Both the position numbers and the translations under genes were made by a program. A stretch of 64,000 nt of DNA, from the NCBI RefSeq assembly GCF_019456655.1, contig NZ_CP080332.1:248001-312000 (forward strand), in the 5' to 3' direction. The stretch is from Mycolicibacterium diernhoferi. Lineage in GTDB: Bacteria > Actinomycetota > Actinomycetes > Mycobacteriales > Mycobacteriaceae. The notes under the pieces were generated by a model that was given only the letters and a program-made list of their open reading frames with translations, was not told where the DNA came from and did not search any database. Shown here piece by piece: positions 27,475 to 35,249 of this stretch (within the stretch, counting starts at the first letter, position 1; each line of letters starts with the position of its first letter).

Positions 27475-27512
27475 GCAGGAATCCGTTTCCGAGAAAGGGG
27501 TATGGGGCAGCG

Positions 27513-29048
27513 TCAGCTGCGGGAGAACATCGCGAGCATGCGGCGGGTCACCGCGAAGCCACCGAAGACGTTGATGCTGGCCAGCAGGATGGCCACGAAC
27601 GCCAGCGCGGTGATGGCGGTATCGCCCTGTCCGATCTGCAGCAGCGCGCCGACGACGATGATCCCGGAGATCGCGTTGGTCACCGACATCAGCGGGGTGT
27701 GCAGGGCGTGGTGCACATTGCCGATCACGTAGTAGCCGATGACGATCGCCAGCGCGAACACCACCAGGTGCACCTGCAGCGCGGCCGGCGAGATCGCGAT
27801 GAACGCGAACAGCGCCGCCGCCGCGGCGAACGTCAACCCCAACCGACGTGCGGTGCTCATCGGCTTCTTGGGTTCTTTGACCACCGGGGCCGCGGCCGCG
27901 GTCGCGGCGGCCGGAGCCGCGGAGACCTGCACCGGCGGCGGGGGCCAGGTGCTCTGCCCGTCGCGGACCACGGTGATCGAGCGCTGCACCACGTCGTCGA
28001 AGTCGAGGGTGAGCACCCCGTCCTTCTCCGGGGTGAGCAGCTTGAGCAGGTTCACCAGGTTGGTGCCATAGAGCTGGGAGGCCTGGGCGGGCAGCCGGCC
28101 GGCCAGATCGGTGTAGCCGATGATCCGCACCCCGTTGTCGGTGAGGATCGCCTCATCCTTGACGGTGCCCTCGACGTTGCCGCCGTTGGCCGCGGCCATG
28201 TCCACGATCACCGAACCCGGTTTCATCGAGGCCACCATCTCGGCGGTGATGATGCGCGGGGCGGGGCGGCCCGGGATCAACGCGGTGGTGATGATGATGT
28301 CGACGTCGGCGGCCAGCTCGGCATACACGGCGGCTTCGCGGGCCTTGTAGTCGTCGTCCATCTCCTTGGCGTAGCCCGTTGTGGAGACTTCAGCGACACC
28401 TTCCGCCGGGTCCGTGACCGACACGTACTCCCCGCCGAGTGAGGCGACCTGATCGGCGACCTCGGGGCGCGGGTCGGTGGCCTTCACGATCGCACCCAGG
28501 CTGCCCGCGGCGCCGATGGCGGCCAGCCCGGCCACCCCGGCGCCGACGACGAGCACCTTGGCCGGGGGCACCTTGCCCGCCGCGGTGACCTGACCGGTGA
28601 AGAACCGGCCGAAGGCGTGCGCGGCCTCCACCACCGCCCGGTAGCCGGCGATATTGGCCATCGAGGACAACACATCCAACGACTGCGCCCGCGAGATCCG
28701 CGGCACCGCATCCATCGCCAGCACCGTGATCGGCCGGGACGACAACTTCTCCACCAGATCCGGACGCAGCGCCGGCGAGATCAGACCGACCACCGTCGCC
28801 CCGTCACGCACCGCGGCGATCTCGGAGTCATCCGGCGCATTCACCTTCAGCACCACATCCGCGTTCCAGGGCGATCCGATGGTGGCCCCGGCCTCCACAT
28901 AGGCGGCGTCGGAGAAGCTGGACGCGGCGCCCGCTCCACTTTCGACGACTACTGTGTAGCCGAGCTTGATAATCTGCCCGACGGTCTGCGGTGTCGCCGC
29001 GACGCGAGTCTCACCAGGTAGGGACTCGCGCGGTATCCCGATGATCAC
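27513..29048 (-). CDS. pntA: NAD(P) transhydrogenase subunit alpha PntA (fused dI + membrane part)
   Basis: A 511-aa protein combining what M. tuberculosis encodes as pntAa and pntAb. Residues 1-370 form the NAD-binding dI domain ([60 protein letters not shown]). An Ala/Pro/Lys linker near 375-405 leads to four membrane helices (415-500; [19 protein letters not shown]). The fused form is like the E. coli protein. The GTG start at 29048 matches the usual N-terminus. It is first in the pntA-pntB operon. Confidence 0.93.
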   Translation of the reverse strand: MIIGIPRESLPGETRVAATPQTVGQIIKLGYTVVVESGAGAASSFSDAAYVEAGATIGSPWNADVVLKVNAPDDSEIAAVRDGATVVGLISPALRPDLVEKLSSRPITVLAMDAVPRISRAQSLDVLSSMANIAGYRAVVEAAHAFGRFFTGQVTAAGKVPPAKVLVVGAGVAGLAAIGAAGSLGAIVKATDPRPEVADQVASLGGEYVSVTDPAEGVAEVSTTGYAKEMDDDYKAREAAVYAELAADVDIIITTALIPGRPAPRIITAEMVASMKPGSVIVDMAAANGGNVEGTVKDEAILTDNGVRIIGYTDLAGRLPAQASQLYGTNLVNLLKLLTPEKDGVLTLDFDDVVQRSITVVRDGQSTWPPPPVQVSAAPAAATAAAAPVVKEPKKPMSTARRLGLTFAAAAALFAFIAISPAALQVHLVVFALAIVIGYYVIGNVHHALHTPLMSVTNAISGIIVVGALLQIGQGDTAITALAFVAILLASINVFGGFAVTRRMLAMFSRS

Positions 29049-29176
29049 GTTGTTTCGATCCGATCTGCTTGGCCCAGGACGGGGTCAAAAGAGTCAGTGT
29101 AGGAAACGGTGTCGGCGGGTAGGGCACCCCGTCCACCCGACGCTGATCTTGACCGGTGCAGTGTGCGTCGGCAGGA

Positions 29177-30064
29177 CTACACCGCGCGCGGCACCCGGCC
29201 CAGTTCGCGCAGCCAGCCGCGGCGCGCGGCCTGATGCCAGCGCAGCGGCGCCGGTACGGTGCGCCAGCCCTGCCGGACCGTCGCCCGCACCGATCGGTAG
29301 GCACGCTCGTCGACGCGCCGCCACCGGATGCCGAACCGTTCCCGCACGATCGGCGGCAGCCCGCCGAAGATGACCAGCCGCATCGGTGGCGCCAACGCGG
29401 CCCGCACCGGCAGGCTGGGCAGCAGCCGGTCGGTCAGCGGTTTGAGCAGCGGATGCGTCGGATAGTCCGGCGAGGCGCTCATGTCCGGGATCGCGGGACG
29501 CTGGATGAATTCGATCAGGTAGTCCGACGCGGGATTCGGTTGCAGCACCTCGCCGCAATAACGGTCGTATTCGCGGTTGAACTCGGCCAGCGTGTGCGGC
29601 ACCACGGATTCGGTCATGCCGTAGCGGCGGTACCACTCGCAGCCCTCGCGGTAGAGCTGCTCACGTTCGGCGTCGTTGAGCCGGTGGGTGTCCCAGTGTT
29701 CGGCCAATCGGTGCACCATCATCTGGAAGGTGGCGTGCGCCCACCAATAGGTGTCCGGTGACAGGGCGTGGTAGCGCTCCCCGGAGGGCAGCGCACCCTT
29801 GATATCGCGGTGAAAATCGCGCACCCGCGTGCCGGTTTGGTCGGCCAGCGGGCCGTCGTACACCGCGCCCAGAATCCCTGGCAGGGAACGGAATACCCGA
29901 TCAACCGGGTCGTCGAAGAAGTTCGAGTGGTCCATCAGGCCCTGACCGATCGCCGGGTGCATGGTCTGCATCAGTCCGGCGGTACCCCCCTCGAACGCGA
30001 TTCGCATGTCCCCGGCCCACCGCCACAGCAGTGACTGCGGCCCGAGTGCGATCCGCGTACTCAT
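29177..30064 (-). CDS. DUF2236 / MpaB-like oxygenase family protein
   Basis: A 295-aa protein of the DUF2236 (MpaB/latex-clearing-related) family, common in mycobacteria. Recognisable parts are the N-terminal GPQSLLWRWAGDMRIAFEGG, LMQTMHPAIGQGLMDHSNFF with its His, and the WWAHATFQMMVHRL stretch with conserved His residues that may bind heme or metal. The biochemical role is unknown. The ATG at 30064 (MSTRIALG) was chosen; longer frames upstream are Arg-rich and unlike the family. It lies 35 bases beyond the corA-like gene on the same strand. Confidence 0.82.
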   Translation of the reverse strand: MSTRIALGPQSLLWRWAGDMRIAFEGGTAGLMQTMHPAIGQGLMDHSNFFDDPVDRVFRSLPGILGAVYDGPLADQTGTRVRDFHRDIKGALPSGERYHALSPDTYWWAHATFQMMVHRLAEHWDTHRLNDAEREQLYREGCEWYRRYGMTESVVPHTLAEFNREYDRYCGEVLQPNPASDYLIEFIQRPAIPDMSASPDYPTHPLLKPLTDRLLPSLPVRAALAPPMRLVIFGGLPPIVRERFGIRWRRVDERAYRSVRATVRQGWRTVPAPLRWHQAARRGWLRELGRVPRAV

Positions 30065-30099
30065 GCCCCGAGACTGCCACGATCCGGCCCCGCCCGTGG

Positions 30100-31116
30100 T
30101 TATAACCAATCGCGTCGTTTGAACATCGCGTACAGCACGACGACCAGCACGACGATCACCGCCGAGCTGGTCAGGAAGCCCGCGACGGTGTCGACCCCGG
30201 GGTAGAGCACGTTCTGGCCGTAGAAGCCGGTGATGGCGGTCGGGACCGCGATGATCGCGGCCCATCCGGTGAGCTTCTTCATCACGGTGTTCAGCCGGGC
30301 GTCCTGCAGTGAGAGGTTGGTCTCGAACACCGTGGTGACCATGTCGCGCAGCGATTCGGTCCACTCCGAGGCGCGCAGCACGTGGTCGTACAGGTCGGCG
30401 TACAGCGGGTCGAGTTCGGGACTGGTCCTTGCGTCGAGCCTGCGGTGCTGGATGGTGCTCACCACCTCACGCACCGGCAACACCACGCGGCGCAGGTCGA
30501 CCAGATCTTTGCGGACCCGGAAGGTGCGCCGCTGCAGGCCATGCGGCTCGGCCCGGTCGCCGGAGCCGGAGAACAGTTCGTCCTCCAGCGCTTCGATGGC
30601 GTCGTCGAGCACCTGGACGGCGTCGAAGTGCCCGTCGACCACCACATCGAGCAACCCGTGGACCAGGGCGCCAACCCCGTGGGACTGCCCGCCGAGTTCG
30701 TCGAACCGTCGTGAGACCTCGCCGATGTCGAACTCGGCGGCGCCGCTGTTGAGGCCGGGCAACCGCACGGTGATCAGTGCGCGCGGCAGCACGAAGGCGG
30801 AGATGCGGTGCTTGACCAACATCGACGCGCTGTCCCCGGCCGGCTCGTGGGTCCCCAACGCGTACACCGTGAAGAACGTATGAGATTGGTAGACGGCCGT
30901 TTTGGTGCGCTCCTTGGGGGCGACGGCGTCCTCGACGGCCCAGGTGTTGAGGCCGAGCTCGGCCGCCAGCAGGCGCAGGGTGTCGTGGTCGGGGTCGTAG
31001 ATGTCGGCCCACACCAGTTGACGCTCGGATGCCAGGCAATCCGAGATGGCGTCGAAGGCGAACTCGTCGTCGTGGGGCTCGCCGTCTCGCCACAACCGAC
31101 CGGTCACTTTGGTCAC
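30100..31116 (-). CDS. CorA-family divalent cation (magnesium/cobalt) transporter
   Basis: A 338-aa protein with a long soluble N-terminal funnel domain and two C-terminal membrane helices (about 278-298 and 310-330), ending in the basic tail FKRRDWL. The usual selectivity motif YGMN reads YGQN here (TAITGFYGQNVLYPG), a variant seen in an actinobacterial subgroup. It probably moves Mg2+ or a related ion inward; the ion is uncertain. The GTG start at 31116 (VTKVTGRLWRDGE) is the first in-frame start giving family-like sequence. It is divergent from the coiled-coil gene. Confidence 0.85.
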   Translation of the reverse strand: MTKVTGRLWRDGEPHDDEFAFDAISDCLASERQLVWADIYDPDHDTLRLLAAELGLNTWAVEDAVAPKERTKTAVYQSHTFFTVYALGTHEPAGDSASMLVKHRISAFVLPRALITVRLPGLNSGAAEFDIGEVSRRFDELGGQSHGVGALVHGLLDVVVDGHFDAVQVLDDAIEALEDELFSGSGDRAEPHGLQRRTFRVRKDLVDLRRVVLPVREVVSTIQHRRLDARTSPELDPLYADLYDHVLRASEWTESLRDMVTTVFETNLSLQDARLNTVMKKLTGWAAIIAVPTAITGFYGQNVLYPGVDTVAGFLTSSAVIVVLVVVLYAMFKRRDWL

Positions 31117-31225
31117 GTGGTCATCTTTCCCCGGAGCGGCCACGTTTCGTGGGACCCGCGGGTGGGAATGCCCCAATTTGCGTACGCGTCGATTACGGGG
31201 CGCCGCATCTGTCGAAGGAGCCAAC

Positions 31226-31660
31226 ATGTCCGACATCGAAACAGTGGTGGTCATCGGCGCGGCCATCCTCGCCATAGTGGTGGTCGTCAGTCTGTTAGTC
31301 GCAGCCAGCCGCAAACGCACCCAGGGCAAGCGTGAGCAGGCCCGGCAGCTGCGCGGAGAACTCAAAACCGAGCAGGAGCGGGTGGCCCAGCGGCAGGCGC
31401 TGGCCGAAGAGACCGACGCCCGTGCCCGCGCGGCGGCTGCCGAAGCCGAGGCCAAGGCCGCCGAGGCACGCCGACTCAGTGGGCAGGCCGCCGCGCAAGA
31501 GGAGACCGTGGAGTCCCACCGCGACGAACTCGACGAACGCCGCAAGCACATCGACCGCATCGACCCCGACGTGAAGTCCCGTCGGGATCGTGCCGGCGAC
31601 GACGAACCCGACCGGCAGGTGATCGAGCAGCCGCCGCGGCGCGTCGAGCACCCGCGCTGA
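31226..31660 (+). CDS. Single-pass membrane protein with cytoplasmic coiled coil
   Basis: A 144-aa protein. Residues 5-28 form one transmembrane helix (VVVIGAAILAIVVVVSLLVA) followed by RKRTQGKREQ and a long Ala/Glu/Arg coiled coil (about 38-110). The tail is charged and Asp/Arg-rich. An AAGGAG site precedes the ATG. Similar short proteins are frequent in rapid-growing mycobacteria, often stress-inducible, but the function is not established. No promoter could be called with confidence in the 109-base gap to the CorA-type gene. Confidence 0.75.
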   Translation: MSDIETVVVIGAAILAIVVVVSLLVAASRKRTQGKREQARQLRGELKTEQERVAQRQALAEETDARARAAAAEAEAKAAEARRLSGQAAAQEETVESHRDELDERRKHIDRIDPDVKSRRDRAGDDEPDRQVIEQPPRRVEHPR

Positions 31661-31742
31661 CCGGGCCCGAGGATCTCGTTTGCGCAGCGAACGTGCATCG
31701 ACATGGGGCGACCCGATCGCTGCGCCGGTCGGGGACCCCACC

Positions 31743-32105
31743 ATGTACTCCATGGAATTGGTGGTCGAACGTGGGCAGGCCCGGTGCCCACGCTGTGTCG
31801 CGGTGGCGGACTACGCCTTCGTCGAACTGGGGCCGGAACTGCTTCGCTACGAAGTGAGTTGCCACGGTTGTGGGGAACGGTACCGAGAGAAACTCGGCCC
31901 GGTGGCCCCACCGGTGGGTGTGGTCGCGACCGCCGAGGTGTGGCCCCCGGTCCCGGCGCCCGCAGCCGTACCGGTGGGTGAACGCCTGCAGGCCTGGGCG
32001 GACGCCGCCCGCGGCGCGGCGATTGCGTTGTGGCACCGTGGGAATACGTGGGCGGCGGCGCTGCTCGACCGTATTCCGCGCGATGCCGAATCGAAAGCCG
32101 GATAA
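31743..32105 (+). CDS. Hypothetical protein with a possible zinc ribbon
   Basis: A 120-aa protein in which CPRC (near residue 13) and CHGC (near 41) form a CxxC-x24-CxxC pattern, consistent with a small zinc ribbon. A Pro/Val-rich linker (EVWPPVPAPAAVPVG) and a C-terminal helix with Trp residues follow. I prefer the ATG at 31743 (MYSMELVVERG, with GGGGA upstream); a TTG at 31680 with its own CGAGGA site is a real alternative. It is 82 bases downstream of the coiled-coil gene. I do not recognise a family. Confidence 0.5.
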   Translation: MYSMELVVERGQARCPRCVAVADYAFVELGPELLRYEVSCHGCGERYREKLGPVAPPVGVVATAEVWPPVPAPAAVPVGERLQAWADAARGAAIALWHRGNTWAAALLDRIPRDAESKAG

Positions 32106-32127
32106 AATCAGGGCGATTCCAGCCCTT

Positions 32128-32156
32128 TTGCCGTCACTGCCCATCCCGGTAGTAAT
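32128..32156 (+). promoter_or_regulatory. Promoter of the tau operon leader
   Basis: TTGCCG (32128-32133) and AGTAAT (32151-32156) are separated by 17 bases, a good sigma-A-like pair. The -10 ends 6 bases before the GTG at 32163, so the transcript is expected to begin on the leader ORF start codon itself. Confidence 0.65.
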
Positions 32157-32162
32157 ACCCGG

Positions 32163-32201
32163 GTGAACACCGCGCTGTCCGCCGACTCTTGCTGTCGCTG
32201 A
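32163..32201 (+). CDS. 12-residue leaderless upstream ORF with adjacent Cys codons (putative cysteine attenuator peptide)
   Basis: The frame reads VNTALSADSCCR and stops at TGA 32199-32201. The two Cys codons (TGC TGT, 32190-32195) lie in the left arm of a stem whose right arm runs into the tauC ribosome-binding region. Leaderless small ORFs with Cys runs near the C-terminus are reported as cysteine-responsive attenuators ahead of sulfur genes in mycobacteria. Here it precedes a taurine (sulfonate) importer. The peptide itself probably has no function; ribosome speed over the Cys codons would be the signal. Function inferred. Confidence 0.65.
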   Translation: MNTALSADSCCR

Positions 32202-32243
32202 GGCCATAAGCCCCAGCCCCCTCAGTAGTTCTCACAGCAAGAG
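32186..32243 (+). promoter_or_regulatory. Leader stem-loop overlapping Cys codons and the tauC ribosome-binding region
   Basis: CTCTTGCTGT (32186-32195) pairs perfectly with ACAGCAAGAG (32234-32243), and inside it CTGAGG (32198-32203) pairs with CCTCAG (32220-32225). The right arm holds AAGAG, directly before GAAAG and the GTG start of tauC at 32258. No T-run follows, so RBS sequestration fits better than a rho-independent terminator. Confidence 0.6.
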
Positions 32244-32257
32244 AAAGCCGGCCCGCA

Positions 32258-33121
32258 GTGTCTGTCTTCGTCGATATCGTGCCCGAGGAGCCCAAGGCCG
32301 ACCCGGCCCGGGCGGGTGTATCCGCGGCCCGCTGGCGTGGGCTGCTCACCAAGGCGGGTCTGCCGCTGCTCTCGGTTCTGGTGTTCTTCGCCGTCTGGCA
32401 ACTCGTTGCCACCCTGGGTATTTGGAACCAGACCTTCGTGCCGTATCCCAACACCGTGTGGCGCGCCTTCATCGACGTGTCCACCACCCACGACGGTGCC
32501 CGCGGGTACGCCGGATACCTGCTCTACGAACACCTCTACATGACGCTGCGCCGGGTGTTGGCCGGCGTCGTCATCGGTGTCGTCGCCGGGGTGCTACTGG
32601 GGCTGCTGATGGGCTCGGTGAGCTGGATCCGCAGTGTGCTGGAACCCTGGCTGACCTTCCTGCGGGCACTGCCGCCGCTGGCCTACTTCTTCCTGTTGGT
32701 GATCTGGCTGGGCATCGACGAGGCACCCAAGATCACCCTGTTGGCCCTGGCCGCCCTGCCCCCCGCCGCCGTCGCGACCACCGCCGCGGTCGTCGCCGCC
32801 CCGGTCGGCCTGCAGGAAGCGGCCCGCGCGCTGGGCGCCACCCGGACTCAGGTGATCCGCGATGTGGTGGTGCCCTCGGCGCTGCCGGAGACCTTCACCG
32901 GCATCCGGTTGGCCGTCGGCATGGCGTACTCGTCGGTGGTCGCGGCCGAACTGTTCAACGGCATCCCCGGTATCGGCGGATTGGTCAAGGACGCAAGCAA
33001 TTACAACAACACCCCCGTGGTGCTGGTCGGGATCTTCGCTATCGGGTTCTCGGGTCTGGTCATCGACGGTCTACTGCGGGCGCTGGAACGGCGCGCCGTC
33101 CCCTGGAGAGGAAAAATCTAG
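32258..33121 (+). CDS. tauC: Taurine ABC transporter permease TauC
   Basis: A 287-aa BPD-transporter inner membrane component with about six helices between residues 30 and 280. The EAA-type cytoplasmic loop is EAARALGATRTQVIRDVVVPSALP in two parts, near 188-211. It is related to SsuC/TauC permeases. Taurine is preferred because the adjacent binding protein is TauA-like. The GTG start at 32258 lies 10 bases after a weak GAGAAAG site that can be paired in the leader hairpin. It is immediately followed by tauA (stop and start adjoin). Confidence 0.87.
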   Translation: MSVFVDIVPEEPKADPARAGVSAARWRGLLTKAGLPLLSVLVFFAVWQLVATLGIWNQTFVPYPNTVWRAFIDVSTTHDGARGYAGYLLYEHLYMTLRRVLAGVVIGVVAGVLLGLLMGSVSWIRSVLEPWLTFLRALPPLAYFFLLVIWLGIDEAPKITLLALAALPPAAVATTAAVVAAPVGLQEAARALGATRTQVIRDVVVPSALPETFTGIRLAVGMAYSSVVAAELFNGIPGIGGLVKDASNYNNTPVVLVGIFAIGFSGLVIDGLLRALERRAVPWRGKI

Positions 33122-34150
33122 ATGAAGTTCAAATCCCTTGTGGCCGTTGCTGCCAGTGCGCTGGCGCTGGCCGGCTGCGCGGTGGACAATTCGGGGACCG
33201 ATGACGCGAAGCCCACCATTCGGATCGCCTACCAGGCGCTGATCAGCGGTGACCTGATCGTCAAGAACAACAAGTGGCTCGAAGAGGCCCTGCCCGACTA
33301 CAACATCAAGTGGACCAAGTTCGACTCCGGCGCCGACGTGAACACCGCGTTCATCGCCGACGAACTCGACTTCGGCACCCTGGGCTCCAGCCCGGTGGCC
33401 CGCGGCCTGTCCGCGCCGCTGAACATCCCCTACAAGGTCGCGTTCATCCTGGGCGTGGCCGGCGAGAACGAGGCGTTGGTGGCCCGCGACGGCTCGGGCA
33501 TCAACACCATCGCCGACCTCAGGGGCAAGCGGATCGCCACCCCGTTCGCGTCCACTGCGCACTACAGCCTGCTGGCCGCACTGGCTCAGGAAGGCTTGTC
33601 CGCCAGCGATGTTCAACTGATCGACCTGCAGCCGCAGGCCATCCTGGCGGGCTGGGAGCGCGGCGACATCGACGCGGCGTACTCCTGGCTGCCCACCCTG
33701 GACGAGCTGCGCAAGACCGGCAAGGACCTGATCTCCAGCCGGCAGCTGGCCGAGGCCGGTAAGCCGACGCTGGATCTGGCGACCGTCTCCGACGAGTTCG
33801 CCACCGAGCATCCCGATGTGGTCGACGTCTGGCGCCAGCAGCAGGCCCGTGCGCTCGATGTGATCGCCGACCAGCCCGAGGACGCGGCCAAGGCCATCGC
33901 CGCCGAGATCGGCCTGCCCGCCGAGGATGTCGTCGGCCAGCTCAAGCAGACCGTGTTCCTGACCCCCGCCGAGGAGGCCTCGGCGGAATGGCTGGGTACC
34001 GAGGGCAAGCCAGGCAACCTCGCGGCGAACCTGCAGAGCGCCTCGCAGTTCCTGGCCGACCAGAAGCAGATCCCGGCCGCCGCGGATCTCAAGACCTTCC
34101 AGGATGCGGTCTACACGTTGGGATTGCCCGGTGCCATCACCGGAAGCTGA
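33122..34150 (+). CDS. tauA: Taurine-binding lipoprotein TauA
   Basis: A 342-aa solute-binding protein exported as a lipoprotein, with the lipobox LAGC at Cys19. The mature part resembles E. coli TauA: KFDSGADVNTAF, DFGTLGSSPVARGL, GKRIATPFASTAHYSLLAAL (in the binding cleft), DLQPQAILAGWERGDIDAAY and FLTPAEEAS near the end. It would capture taurine or a related sulfonate outside the membrane and deliver it to TauBC. Its 3' end overlaps the tauB start by 20 bases. No TauD dioxygenase is present in the window. Confidence 0.88.
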   Translation: MKFKSLVAVAASALALAGCAVDNSGTDDAKPTIRIAYQALISGDLIVKNNKWLEEALPDYNIKWTKFDSGADVNTAFIADELDFGTLGSSPVARGLSAPLNIPYKVAFILGVAGENEALVARDGSGINTIADLRGKRIATPFASTAHYSLLAALAQEGLSASDVQLIDLQPQAILAGWERGDIDAAYSWLPTLDELRKTGKDLISSRQLAEAGKPTLDLATVSDEFATEHPDVVDVWRQQQARALDVIADQPEDAAKAIAAEIGLPAEDVVGQLKQTVFLTPAEEASAEWLGTEGKPGNLAANLQSASQFLADQKQIPAAADLKTFQDAVYTLGLPGAITGS

Positions 34151-34919
34151 CCGGCGGGGCGGCCTGCGGATCGCCAATGTTGCGCACCGCTACGGCAGCG
34201 GTGCAGATGCGGTGACCGCGCTCGGCCCGGTCGATCTCGACGTGGAACCGGGCGCATTCCTGGTCCTCGTCGGAGCGTCCGGCTGCGGGAAATCCACGCT
34301 GTTGCGGCTGATCGCCGGGTTCGAGTCGCCCAGTGAGGGGCAGGTACACGTCGGCGGTGCCGCGCCGACCCCCGGCGTCACCTCCGGGGTGGTGTTCCAG
34401 CAGCCCCGGTTGTTCCCGTGGCGCAGTGTCGGCGGGAACATCGACCTGGCGCTCAAGTACGCGAAGGTGCCGCGCGATCTGAGGCCTGAGCGCCGAGCGG
34501 CGATCTTGGAGCGGGTCGGGCTGGAGGGCACCGCGAGCCGCAAGATCTGGGAGATCAGCGGTGGGCAGCAGCAGCGCGTCGCGATCGCCCGGGCGCTCGC
34601 CGCCGAGACCCCGCTGTTCCTGCTCGACGAGCCCTTCGCCGCCCTGGACGCGTTGACCCGCGAACGCCTGCAGGACGACGTCCGCCAGGTGAGTGCGGAG
34701 TCGGGGCGCACCACGGTGTTCGTCACGCACAGCGCGGAGGAGGCGGCATTCCTCGGCTCGCGCATCGTGGTGCTGACTCGCCGGCCCGGCAAGGTCGCCC
34801 TGGATCTGCCGTCGGAGCTTCCCCGCACCGGGGTGGACGCCGACGAGTTGCGCCGCTCACCGGAGTTCCTGAAGCTGCGCAACGAGGTCGGCGAGGCGGT
34901 CAGGGCGGCCGCGGCCTGA
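34131..34919 (+). CDS. tauB: Taurine ABC transporter ATP-binding protein TauB
   Basis: A 262-aa ATPase. Walker A is GASGCGKST (near 48), the Q-loop region is VFQQPRLFPWRSV, the signature is EISGGQQQRVAIARAL and Walker B is LFLLDEPFAALD, with a switch His in FVTHSAEEA. I chose GTG 34131 (VPSPEADRRGGLRI), which overlaps tauA; the longer frame from 34104 begins inside tauA. It powers import through TauC. A strong terminator follows 24 bases after the stop, ending the three-gene operon. Confidence 0.88.
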   Translation: MPSPEADRRGGLRIANVAHRYGSGADAVTALGPVDLDVEPGAFLVLVGASGCGKSTLLRLIAGFESPSEGQVHVGGAAPTPGVTSGVVFQQPRLFPWRSVGGNIDLALKYAKVPRDLRPERRAAILERVGLEGTASRKIWEISGGQQQRVAIARALAAETPLFLLDEPFAALDALTRERLQDDVRQVSAESGRTTVFVTHSAEEAAFLGSRIVVLTRRPGKVALDLPSELPRTGVDADELRRSPEFLKLRNEVGEAVRAAAA

Positions 34920-34943
34920 GCTTTCCGCGCTTCCGGGCACGCA

Positions 34944-34980
34944 AAAAGCACCCGCCACGCTCAGGCGTGCGGGTGCTTTT
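34944..34980. terminator. Rho-independent terminator after tauB
   Basis: The stem AAAAGCACCCG/CGGGTGCTTTT continues into CACGC/GCGTG around a TCAG loop, giving about 16 pairs with one bulged C at 34955. It ends in TTTT on the plus strand and begins with an A-run, so it can act in both directions, also ending the small minus-strand gene at 34993. Confidence 0.85.
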
Positions 34981-34992
34981 GTGTCGGCCGGA

Positions 34993-35103
34993 TCAGACCG
35001 GCGGGTACGCCGGCGGCGGGTAGACGCCGCGCAGGCCCCAGGCCAACCAGCTGAAGAAGAACTCGCCCTCATCACTGATGTCGTAATCGGGATTCGGATC
35101 CAT
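34993..35103 (-). CDS. 36-residue hypothetical protein with aromatic/proline C-terminus
   Basis: The peptide begins MDPNPDYDISDEGEFFFSWL and continues AWGLRGVYPPPAYPPV. A good GGGAGG ribosome-binding site lies 6 bases before the ATG, and AGTTTA at 35136-35141 (minus-strand TAAACT) could be its -10. The first half is acidic, the middle aromatic and hydrophobic, and the end Pro/Tyr-rich. It is convergent with tauB and divergent from the TetR gene. I do not recognise it; it may be a small structural or signalling protein. Clear SD and composition support it as real. Confidence 0.6.
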   Translation of the reverse strand: MDPNPDYDISDEGEFFFSWLAWGLRGVYPPPAYPPV

Positions 35104-35187
35104 GAGTACCTCCCAGGCACGGCCGCTTTTTCAGGAGTTTAGCCCGACCGGCACACACCGGGACACCGGATCGACGCTTAATGCTTA

Positions 35188-35211
35188 AACTGGCCAACCA
35201 GTTGATTGGTT
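35188..35211. promoter_or_regulatory. Overlapping inverted repeats upstream of the TetR gene (candidate operator)
   Basis: AACTGG-CCAA-CCAGTT (35188-35203) and AACCA-GTTGAT-TGGTT (35196-35211) overlap by 8 bases. They lie 39-62 bases before the TetR ATG at 35250, near the expected promoter, and fit an autoregulatory TetR operator. Confidence 0.5.
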
Positions 35212-35249
35212 TTCCGGGCTCGCCCCGGGTCAGTAGATAGTGAGTAGCG

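Noticed and set aside
31117..31225. SigF-type promoter before the coiled-coil membrane gene
   Set aside because: Only loose matches to GTTT/GGGTA elements; spacing is wrong.
32186..32250. Rho-independent attenuator in the tau leader
   Set aside because: The hairpin is not followed by a T-run, so translational control fits better.
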